Of a DNA stretch of 64,000 nt, positions 56,078 through 64,000 are shown piece by piece; the first letter of the stretch is position 1; each line of letters starts with the position of its first letter. Where the stretch lies: NCBI RefSeq assembly GCF_949987515.2, contig NC_082694.2, positions 66,028,080 through 66,092,079 of the forward strand, given 5' to 3'. The notes beneath the pieces were generated by a model that made no database searches, was not told where the DNA came from, and saw nothing but the letters and a program-made list of their open reading frames with translations. This stretch comes from Delphinus delphis. Its lineage: Eukaryota > Chordata > Mammalia > Artiodactyla > Delphinidae. A program made the position numbers and the translations under genes.

Positions 56078-56429
56078 TTTTTTTAATTAATTAACTTTAT
56101 TTTTGGCTGCGTTGGGCCTTCGTTGCTGCGCATGGGCTTTCTCTAGTTGCGGCGAGTGGGGGCTACTCTTCGTTGCAGTGCATGGGCTTCTCATGGCTGT
56201 GGCTTCTCTTGTTGAGGAGCACGGGCTCTAGGCACATTGGCTTCAGTAGTTGTGAAATGCAGGCTCAGTAGTTGTGGCTCGCAGGCTCTAGAGTGCAGGC
56301 TCAGTAGTTGTGGCACACAGGCTTAGTTGCTCCGTCGCACGTGGGATCTTCCCAGACCAGGGCTCGAACCCATGTCCCCTGCATTGGCAGACGGATTCTT
56401 AACCACTGCGCCACCAGGGAAGTCCCGAT
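56078..56429 (-). mobile_element. CHR SINE, long subfamily, in L1
   Basis: The reversed tail TTTTTTTAATTAATTAAC is followed by the GGCGAGTGGGGGCTACTC body, repeated CAGTAGTTGTGGC units and a head ending CACCAGGGAAGTCCCGAT. An 11-bp duplication, CCCCAGATCTT, lies at 56067-56077 and 56430-56440. Confidence 0.96.
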
Positions 56430-56975
56430 CCCCAGATCTTACTTGTATACAGCTGGGAGTTTGTACCCTTTGAACCAACATCTCCCTATTTCCATACAGC
56501 CCCTGGCAACCAGCATTCTAGTCTCTATTTCTACGAGTTCAGCTCTTTTAGATTCTGCATGTAAGTGAGAACACACCGTATTTGTGTCGTAGCATAATGC
56601 CCTCGAGGTCAGTCCATGTTGTTGCAAATGGCAGGATTTCCTTCTTTTTTTACGGCTGAATAATATTCTATTGTGTGTAGACATCGCACTTTCTTTATCC
56701 ATTCAGTCATCGATGAACATGTAGGTTGTTTCCATGTCTTAGCTATTGTAAATCATGCTTCAATGAACATGGAAATGCAGATATTTAAGACAGCGTTTTC
56801 ATTTCCTTCAGATAAATACCCGGGAGTGGGATTGCTGCATCATATGGTAGTCGTATTTTTAATTTTTTGACGAACCTCCACACTGTTTTCCATAGTGGCT
56901 GCACCAACTTACATTCCCACCAACAGTGCAAGAGGGTTCCCTTTTCTCCACATCATTGCCCACACTTACCTTCTT

Positions 56976-57142
56976 TTTAAAAATATTTATTCGTTTATTT
57001 GTTTGGCTGCGCCAGGTCTTAGTTGCGGCACTTGGGCTCTTAGTTGAGGCACGCAGGATCTAGCCCCCTGACCAGGGATTGAACCCGGGCCCCCTGCATT
57101 GGGAGCACGGTGTCTTAACCCCTGGAACACCAGGGAAGTCCC
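56976..57142 (-). mobile_element. Short CHR-type SINE in L1
   Basis: The reversed tail (TTTATTCGTTTATTTG) is followed by GACCAGGGATTGAACCCGGG and AACACCAGGGAAGTCCC. L1 sequence is interrupted between CACACTTACC and TTATTTCTTGATG. A short imperfect duplication (CTTACCTTCTT / CTTATTTCTTG) is seen. Confidence 0.92.
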
Positions 57143-57470
57143 TTATTTCTTGATGATAGACATTCCAACGGGTGTGAGGTGATATCTCATCATGGCTTTG
57201 ATTTGCATTTCCTCTTACGATCAGTGATGTTGAGCATCTTTTCATGTGCCTGTTGGCCATTTCCATGTCTTCTCTGGAAAAATGACTATTCAAGTCCTTT
57301 GCCCAGTTTTTAATCAGGTGGTTTTTTGCTATTATATGAGTTCCTTATATATTTTAGCTATTAACTCATCAGATAGATGGTTTCCAACTATTTTCTCCCA
57401 TTCTGTAGGTCGCCTTTATAATATTTTGCTGATTGTTGCTTTTGCTGTGCAGACACCCCTCTATCTTTTC

Positions 57471-58109
57471 CAATCCCCTTCTTCTGAGCAAAGGGACCTC
57501 ACTTTGGAGAAACCCAATTTTCTACTTTTCTCCCACTAAGTTTGACCAATTTCCCACTCCCTCCTCCTAGCATCTAGAAGAAGTTCTTAAAGGGACTTGT
57601 TCAGCTCAAACTCCACCCTGATGCAGTGATTTTTGGAGCCCTGATGAGGGAAAGTGAATTGGCCCATGTGAGGCAGAGCAGGGCCTGGCACCAGCTGCCT
57701 CCCGGGCTGCAGGGCCTGGGCTGTGGACTCCGGCGGGCCAGATGGGATGCAGTCCAGCCTCTGTGTGCCCTGGTCACTCCACAACCGGCTCTTGGATGAA
57801 CCTGAACCCCTGCTGCCTCCTGGGGCGGGGGGGCTCTGAGAACATCTTGAGTCATCCCCAAGGAGGATGGCCTCACTGATCTAGGAGTGAGGGAAGCAGG
57901 GCGGAAGCTGAGGAGGAAGATACAGAGGGGAGGGCATCTAAGTTCACTGTGAGGTGGGAGAGGAAGACGCTTCCAGAGGGAACATTTCACGGTTAATAGA
58001 AGAGAGGGTGCCAGGGTGAGGAAAGGAGGTGCAGTGACCTAACAGAAGCATGCAGGTGGCGTCACCCTTTACGGTCCACACAGGAGGAAGGGAAGCAGGG
58101 GCAAGTTTT
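57471..58109. other. Single-copy sequence
   Basis: Nothing was recognised. A 129-codon minus frame (57601-57990) lacks domains. Confidence 0.4.
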
Positions 58110-58225
58110 CCAGTCTCAGCTCTGACTCTGCCAACCAGTAACCCTGACATCTCGGCCAAGTCACTTACCCCCTCTAAACCTGTTTCCTCACCTGTGAAAT
58201 AGGGAGTGCAGCAGTACCTCTCTGC
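58110..58225 (+). mobile_element. MIR SINE
   Basis: CTCAGCTCTGACTCTGCC, AAGTCACTTACCCCCTCTAA and GTTTCCTCACCTGTGAAAT follow MIR order. Confidence 0.8.
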
Positions 58226-58234
58226 AGTAGACTC

Positions 58235-58680
58235 CTGTTTGGAGACCCCCCATGTAGCATGCTACCACCCTGGTGAAGCCCCCTTCCATCCTGTCTCTGG
58301 GGGTGGTGACAAGCTGTGGCCAAAGGGACATTAGCAAGGGTGAGTCAAGTGGGGGTCTGGTGAGCACTTGCCTGTAGGAGCTTGTCCTCTTAGAACATCA
58401 CAGAACCCAGCCACTACGATGAGGAAGGCCAGGCAGGCGCGTGGAGAGGCACACGGAGGAGAACAAAGCCATGGCCAAGAGCCCCACTGAGCTCCCAGCC
58501 AGCGCCACCTGCCAGCCACGTGACTGAGGCCATTGCGGACCTTCCAGTGGGCCAGAGCCCCGGTCAGTACCACGTGAAGCAGAAGAGTGCCTGGGCAACC
58601 CACAGGATCATGAGAGACAATACATGGTTGTTATTGTAAGTCTCCAGGGCTTCAGACGTTTGTTATACAGCAGTAGAAAA
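58235..58680 (+). mobile_element. MLT1-like solo LTR
   Basis: GAGCTTGTCCTCTTAGAAC, GGCAACCCACAGGATCATGA, GACAATACATGGTTGTTATT and terminal TTGTTATACAGCAGTAGAAA resemble the 3' part of an old MaLR LTR. The left limit is uncertain. Confidence 0.55.
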
Positions 58681-58734
58681 CCCAAGCACGATCCCGCAGA
58701 GCTCGAGGGAGGATTCGAAAGGATACTTCATGTA

Positions 58735-58795
58735 AGATGCACAGCACAGTGCCTGGTGTGAAGCAAGCACTGCGTAAATGGAGCAAATGTTTGTA
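58735..58795 (+). mobile_element. MIR 3' end
   Basis: GCACAGCACAGTGCCTGGTG followed by AAGCAAGCACTGCGTAAATG is the MIR tail. Confidence 0.6.
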
Positions 58796-58874
58796 CCGTG
58801 GCCATTTATAATCAACAAGCCACAGAATACTGGCCCTATCACTATCCACACACAGACACTAATAAGCAACAGGC

Positions 58875-59010
58875 AGTTTGCAAAGCACTTTCTCGTACTT
58901 TATGACAAATAAACCCCACAAGGGTCAAGGGCCATGCCCAAGGTGACTCAGCGCCTACACGGCTGGGCTGGATCCAGGCTCACGTCCACATCCCGAGTAT
59001 CATGCCGCAT
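58875..59010 (-). mobile_element. MIR SINE, reverse orientation
   Basis: GCAAAGCACTTTCTCGTAC, CCCAAGGTGACTCAGCGCC and GGGCTGGATCCAGGCTCACG fit the reversed core. Confidence 0.65.
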
Positions 59011-60948
59011 AACCCCAAACACTTGCTCACGTACAGCAGTGACTGGTCTTGGGAAGAAAGGCAATGGTGCAGAGGCTTAGTGGTCCCCTAGAAAAAGCTG
59101 ACTTGGGGTCCTGTCCTCACTGTGTGTTCGTAAGCGAAATACTTGGAGCGAGTCTTAGGTTCCACATCTGAGAAGCGGAGGCAGAGCCCAGGGCCCGGCT
59201 TCCTTCCAGCATGGAGGGCCGTGAGAGCCGAGTCAAAGTGTATGTAAAAGGGGAATGGGTTTCAGCAGTTTTCTGCAGAATTCTTTGACAGGGTCTGGCC
59301 TCTTCCCATCCCTACAGTGTGCATGTGCCCCTCACGGAGTAATGAGGGGCGCACAGTAGGCCTGCATGCCCTGCCCTGAGAGCACATCACATGGTGTCCA
59401 GGTACCTCTGAGCCCCACTGATGACTGGGGAAAGGGTGACATTGGCCTCGTCACTGACCAGCCTGCTTCTGGCCCCAGGCTTGTGTGGGAGGAGTGATGC
59501 GCAGAAGCTGCCTTTTGTTCTGCCTGACATCACCCCCATTTGGACATTCTCAGCACCCCCCACGGCTCCTACACCCTGACCTTCTTTTCATCCAGCCAAG
59601 AGGGATGACGCATGGGCCCGGCTGCTCCCACCCTTGATATTTGCCTTCCCGTCTCAACAGGAAGATCGTGGGGACGTTTCCTGAAAAGTGAATGGGGAGC
59701 ATGTGGCTTGGTTGAATGACAGTCTCCTGCAGTGGAAAAGCTGATGACATCTCAGGCCTCAGGGTGTCCGAATAAAGACAGGAAGGGACCAAATGAACAA
59801 ACCATGTGTTATCTGGGGAAGAGCATCTCAGCAGCAGGAACCTCAGGGCAAAGAGTCTTGATAAGGACACTTCATCAGCTCCCCCCAGGTCTAACCATCT
59901 TACCCAGCCAGAGGACAGCCGTCCAACCCAAGAAATGAACGTTGATACAAGAATATTAACTGATTTATAGAGCATATTCGAATTTGCCAGGATCCGATCT
60001 GGGATCCCCCTTTGTAATTTAGTTGCCGTGTCTCCTGTGTAGAGTCTCGGGCCGGCCTCAAGGCAGCCAGCCCCCCGTCCTGTGGATCCTCAGGAGATGG
60101 GAAGGCGTCTCCACGGCAGGGGCAGGTGGGGAAGAGCGTGCTCTCTGCAGGCCTCTCTCCTCCTCAGAATGACCTCCCGCCTCTTCGGAGCCCCGTGTGG
60201 CTGGCATCTGGTTGTAGGCCCAACCTCCCCCTGTCACGTGCGCTCACCCTCCGGGCGGCCTGTCCCCTTCCTCGCCCACCCCCTGCCCACACAGGGACCA
60301 ACTGGGAAACTGAGTCTGCTGCTTGGTCCCCTGCAAGTGCTGGTCACCGATGGTGACTTCCAGTTGGAGTTAAGATCTTGTAGAATAAAGAGGTGAAGGG
60401 AACACGGGTCCTTCCTCCAGCCTGCCGTGGGATGGAAAATTCCCCTTGTGGGCTGCGGTCCTTTGTCATTTTATAGCAGTTTCTGAAGCTGCAGTGCCAG
60501 CTACCGTCTGCAACACCGACGTAGCCCCGTGCAGTGGACAGAGTGGCCACAGGGCTGGTGCCCCTGTTCACCCACCATGTGTGGAGTGCCTCCAGCCCTG
60601 CCTGCGCCCAGCGCCCAGACTTGGGCGCCAGTTACAGGCCTGTGTCTTGGGCAGGATGCCCTCTCTTATTGACCCTCTTCGTTTCTGTCTGGTTGGCTTC
60701 ACACCTGGAAAGTGGCACCTCATAAACAGTAGTTTGTTTTTGTTTTGCAAAGAAGAAAGCTTCCTTACCTTTGGTCCCTCCTTAGTCCAGGGCCCACAGG
60801 CAGTGTGTAGGCAGTAAATAGTTACTAAACTAAATCACCTCATAATTCATACAGAACATCTCAGACCGAGGGCTCATTTTACCAATGAGGCCACGGGAGC
60901 CTAGGGAGGGGATGCCCTCCGTGTGAGGCCTGGGAAGGGTGGACGCAC
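59011..60948. other. Mostly single-copy sequence
   Basis: A weak MIR-like stretch lies at about 59100-59180. Frames of up to 141 codons (59550-59975, minus) and 123 codons (60446-60817, plus) lack domains. No exon was recognised. Confidence 0.4.
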
Positions 60949-61100
60949 TGGCCCCTCGTTAGAACCACCTGGGAGGCTTGATGGTGCCTACCGCTCAGCC
61001 TGCATACCTACCAATTAAGTCAGAACCCCTGGGTGGGGCCGGGCGCAGGTGTGAAAGCTCCGCAGGTGGTCCCAGGTGACCGGGTTGGAGAGCCCTGGCC
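60949..61100. mobile_element. MER5A-like hAT remnant
   Basis: GTTAGAACCACCTGGGAGGC, AATTAAGTCAGAACCCCTGG and GTGGTCCCAGGTGACCGGG resemble the MER5A interior and right end. Confidence 0.55.
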
Positions 61101-61744
61101 TCAGGGGGAGGTGGAGGCAGAGCCTACGCCCCAGGAACCAGGCCAGAGAGGGCGCTGTCCGTGCCCCTGCTGGCTCTTGGGGAGCAGAGGTGCTGGGCAG
61201 TCACAGCAAAGGGCTCCGAGGGAGAGTTTGCAGAGGGGCATCTTCGTGGGGGGGAGCGGAGCCGGGGGGAGAGCGCTGGACATCTCAACGCATCTCGTGT
61301 CTACATGGCCCTGCCGAGGAGCAGGCACTTTGGCCGGAAGGCCCAGGACAGGTTGAGGGGCAGCAGTGCGGCCCGAGGCGGCCCTGAGCCCAGACCCCAG
61401 ACCCAGAGAGAACGGGCTGAGCTCAGGGCCCCACTGCCACGAGGGAGCTGGGACCGGACGGGACCCCTGCGCTTCGCGCCCAGCTTTCTCCAGACGCCTG
61501 TACCTTCTTGTCATCAGCAAGGGAGCTGAGTCAAGTGTGGACTCTAAGATCTCTTGAGGAAGCAATTTCTTTTAACCTTTTATTACTCCAGGTGCACACT
61601 TTAGAGAGGCTAGGACGAGGCAGGCTCACGTATCCGTCAAGAGACACAGGACCACCCGCTCCGGGCTCTGCTCAGCCGTTCTCCACCCACTCCCCAGCCC
61701 CATGCGGCACACCACTTCATCGGGTTCTCCAAAGGATAAGACCT
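61101..61744. other. GC-rich single-copy sequence
   Basis: Frames of 103-154 codons overlap on both strands. None has a domain, and the coding potential looks compositional. Confidence 0.4.
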
Positions 61745-62277
61745 CTTTAAAATCATAATCACAGTACCATTTCACACCTAAAAAATAATTCCTTAATATC
61801 ATTAAATATCCATTTGGTGTAACTGACTGTCTCATAGTTTATTTTCATGGTTTATTTACTCAAAGAAGAACCCAACAAGATTTCCCATTGCAGTTGATTA
61901 ATGTGACTCTGAAGTCATTTTTAGTCTGTAGTTTCATTTATAAGCTGGAATACTTCTACAGAGAGAAACTTTCCTTCATCAACTATTTAGCTTGAGGTAC
62001 CGTTCATATAGGAAAGGAAGGTTAAATGCTAAATTCTTTTCATCTAGATACCACTTTTCAGAGTAATGAATTGGTTATCTAGCATCTTCCGAATGTATCA
62101 ATGTGTGTTTTTACTTATTTATTTTGAGTATCATTAACTCCGGGCTTTTACCACACTTGACGTCTTTCGCTGTTTCAGTTATCGTTCCTACTAATGCTCA
62201 AGATGCCCGTCTTCGGTCAGTGGGAGCTTGTTTAAGTTGGCTCCTGAGTCTGTCTGTCCTGACCTCAAAAGTCTTTG

Positions 62278-62750
62278 GTTTTTGTTGTTGCTGTTGTTCT
62301 TAATTTTATTGACATATAGTTGATTTACAGTGTTGTGTTAATTTCTGCTGTACAGCAAAAGTGACTCAGTTATACATATATATATTCTTTTTCATATTCT
62401 TTTCCATTACAGTTTATCACAGGATATTGAATATAGTTCCCTGTGCTGTACAGTAGGACCTTGTTTATCCATCCTGCATATAATAGTTTGCCTCTGCTAA
62501 TCCCAAACTCCCAATCCATCCCTCCCCTACCCCTTGGCAACCACAGGTCTGGTCTCTTTATCTGTGAGTCTGTTTCTGTTTCATAGATATGTTCATTTGT
62601 GTCATATTTTAGATTCCACATGTAAGTGATATCATAAGGTATTTGTCTTTCTCTTCCTGACTTACTTCACTTAGTATGATAATCCCTAGGTCTATCCATG
62701 TTGCCGCAAATGGCTTTATTTCATTCTTTTTTATGGCTGAGTAATATTCC

Positions 62751-62811
<61 letters not shown>

Positions 62812-63344
62812 CAATCACGTCTTCTTTATCCATTCCTCTGTTGATGGACATTTAGGTTGTTTCCATGTCTTGGCTATTGTGAATAGTGCTTCCATGAACA
62901 CTGGGGTGCATGTGTCTTTTCAAATTATGGTTTTCTCCAGATATATGCCCAGGAGTGGAATTGCTGGATCATGTGGTAGCTCTATTTTTAGTTTTTTGAG
63001 AAACCTCCATACTGTTTTCTGTAGTGGCTGCACCAATATACATTCCCACCAACGGTGTAGGAGGGTTCCCTTTTCTCCACATTCCCTCCAGCATTTGTTA
63101 CTTGTAGGCTTTTTGGTGATGGCCATTCTGACTGATGTGGGTGGTACCTCACTGTGGTTGTGATTTGCATTTCTCTAATAATTAGTGATGTTGAGCAGCT
63201 TTTCACGTGCCTACTGGCCATCTGTCTGTCTTCTTTGGAGAAATGTCTATTTAGGTCTTCTGCCCATTTTTCGATTGGGTTGTTTGTTTTTTTGTTATTG
63301 AGTTGTATGAGCTGTTTGTATATTTGGAAATTAAGCCCTAATTG
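62278..63344 (-). mobile_element. 5'-truncated L1, reverse orientation, nested in L1M
   Basis: Target words CTGACCTCAAAAGTCTTTG (62259-62277) and CTGACCTCAGAGGTCTTTG (63345-63363) are 19 bp long with two differences. The interior reads reversed 3' UTR (TTTTATTGACATATAGTTG, ACAGTAGGACCTTGTTTATC) and the ORF2 end (GGCTGAGTAATATTCCATTG, GTTTTCTGTAGTGGCTGCAC, GATGTTGAGCAGCTTTTCAC). Confidence 0.95.
62753..62810. repeat. (TG)19(TA)10 compound microsatellite
   Basis: Nineteen TG units (62753-62790) are followed directly by ten TA units (62791-62810), at the position where the L1 3' UTR normally has ATTGTATATATG. Confidence 0.97.
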
Positions 63345-63531
63345 CTGACCTCAGAGGTCTTTGAAATCTTCCTTACTTTCTGGTATTTCAAGGTGTCCAG
63401 GCTTAACTTCTACCTGTCCTGGGCCATTTGTCCAAGAACCTCTGGTTCCTTTTTAATGGAAAATGTTTTTCCATTATCTGGGCACTAGGCTGCTCATTGC
63501 TATTGGTTGGCCATTATTTCTAGCATTTTTA

Positions 63532-63739
63532 TTTTATTTGTTTTTGCGGTGTGCGGGCCTCTCACTGTTGTGGCCTCTCCCGTTGCAGAGCACAGGCTCC
63601 GGACGCGCAGGCTCAGCGGCCATGGCTCACGGGCCCAGCCGCTCCGCGGCATGTGGGATCTTCCCGGACCGGGGCACGAACCCATGTTCCCTGCATCGGC
63701 AGGTTGACTCTCAACCACTGCGCCACCAGGGAAGCCCCA
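63532..63739 (-). mobile_element. CHR SINE, short (young) subfamily
   Basis: The reversed TTTGCGGTGTGCGGGCCTC body and a head ending GCGCCACCAGGGAAGCCCC are visible. A perfect 17-bp duplication, TATTTCTAGCATTTTTA, lies at 63515-63531 and 63740-63756 inside the old L1M. Confidence 0.97.
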
Positions 63740-63780
63740 TATTTCTAGCATTTTTAATGGACAGGACTATCAAGTAGCTC

Positions 63781-63804
63781 TTGTTTTGTTTTGTTTTGTT
63801 TTTT
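63781..63804. repeat. (TTTTG)n short tandem repeat
   Basis: Four to five TTTTG units end in a T run, a few tens of bases beyond the SINE and its duplication. Confidence 0.85.
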
Positions 63805-64000
63805 AAGACAAAATACATCATAAATTCATACTGATTATTTTCAGTTCAAATTTAGGATTATGGGGAATTTTTTTAACTTTAAAAATTCTATACTTACATA
63901 TTTTTTACACTGAAGATCTTGGTCCTAGCAACATTATCATAATTACTTACATGCCTAATCTTACAAAAAATGCAATGATTTCAGAAAATAAACTGATATC

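Larger units (their letters stand above)
55826..57455 (-). mobile_element. 5'-truncated L1, reverse orientation, with two nested SINEs
   Basis: A perfect 15-bp target duplication, CCCCTCTATCTTTTC, occurs at 55811-55825 and 57456-57470. Inside is reversed L1 3' UTR and ORF2 end: CTAGCTTTATTGAGATATTA, GGCAACCAGCATTCTAG, GGCTGAATAATATTCTATTG, GTTTTCCATAGTGGCTGCAC, CATCTTTTCATGTGCCTG. The SINEs at 56078-56429 and 56976-57142 came later. All ORF2 frames are broken. Confidence 0.95.
61745..63990 (-). mobile_element. Old L1M 3' UTR region, reverse orientation, split twice
   Basis: The host sequence is read at 61745-62277, 63345-63531 and 63741-63990. Landmarks are AATTCCTTAATATCATTAAA, GCTGGAATACTTCTACAGAG, GTCAGTGGGAGCTTG, CTTCCTTACTTTCTGGTA, CTGGGCACTAGGCTGCTC and TTCATACTGATTATTTTCAG, in the order of a mammalian L1M 3' UTR reversed. 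The younger L1 and a CHR SINE interrupt it. Confidence 0.7.

Overview
This is a 64 kb piece of mammalian nuclear DNA, almost certainly from a cetacean (whale or dolphin). The evidence is its repeats. There are fourteen tRNA-derived SINEs of the CHR type, with the diagnostic tRNA-like head running from GGGCTTCCCTGGTGGCGCAG to the GATCCCACATGCCG segment. They include the short subfamily with a GGAGAGGCCACAACAGTGAG body that I know from whales and dolphins. There is also a nearly full-length L1 whose ORF1 and ORF2 match my recollection of cetacean L1. I saw no ruminant BovB or Bov-tA elements. Repeat family names come from memory, not a database search.

I find no host protein-coding exon, no structural RNA gene, no CRISPR array and nothing prokaryotic. 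The only recognisable protein-coding sequence is LINE-1, and every copy is broken. Open frames elsewhere are short, lack domains, or are readings through SINEs on both strands. The window is therefore intergenic or deep-intronic DNA made of ancient MIR, L2, L1M, MLT1-like and hAT fossils, younger L1 and CHR insertions, and unannotated single-copy sequence.

Layout: 0-15 kb is mostly unique sequence with MIR, MER5A-like and L1 3'-end fragments plus three CHR SINEs. 15.6-20.9 kb is one sense-strand L1 (ORF1, ORF2, 3' UTR, A-rich tail) inserted into an older L1 and flanked by a 15-bp duplication. 20.9-24 kb holds that older L1's 3' end, a CHR SINE and a second ancient L1 with an AT expansion. 24-38 kb is largely unique, with MIRs, MER5A, an LTR-like element inside a MIR, a SINE inside another MIR, and a 20-C run. 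38.3-44.2 kb is a dense antisense L1 graveyard (L1 in hAT, L1 in L1M, LTR-like in L1M, SINE in L1M). 44-55 kb is mixed unique sequence with SINEs, MIRs and an MLT1-like LTR. 55.8-57.5 kb is an antisense L1 with perfect 15-bp target duplications and two nested SINEs. 57.5-61.7 kb is unique sequence with MIRs and an LTR-like element. 61.7-64 kb is an old antisense L1 split by a younger L1 and a young CHR SINE.

The main value of the window is stratigraphic. Target-site duplications can be read for most young insertions, giving a relative order: MIR/L2/hAT/old L1M, then MLT1-like LTRs and mid-age L1, then cetartiodactyl L1 and CHR, then the short CHR subfamily. The 15.6-20.9 kb L1 carries visible lesions in ORF1, the endonuclease and the reverse transcriptase. 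A few AT-rich single-copy patches with homeodomain, POU or forkhead-like words are worth a conservation check. I did not find a convincing new biological system here.
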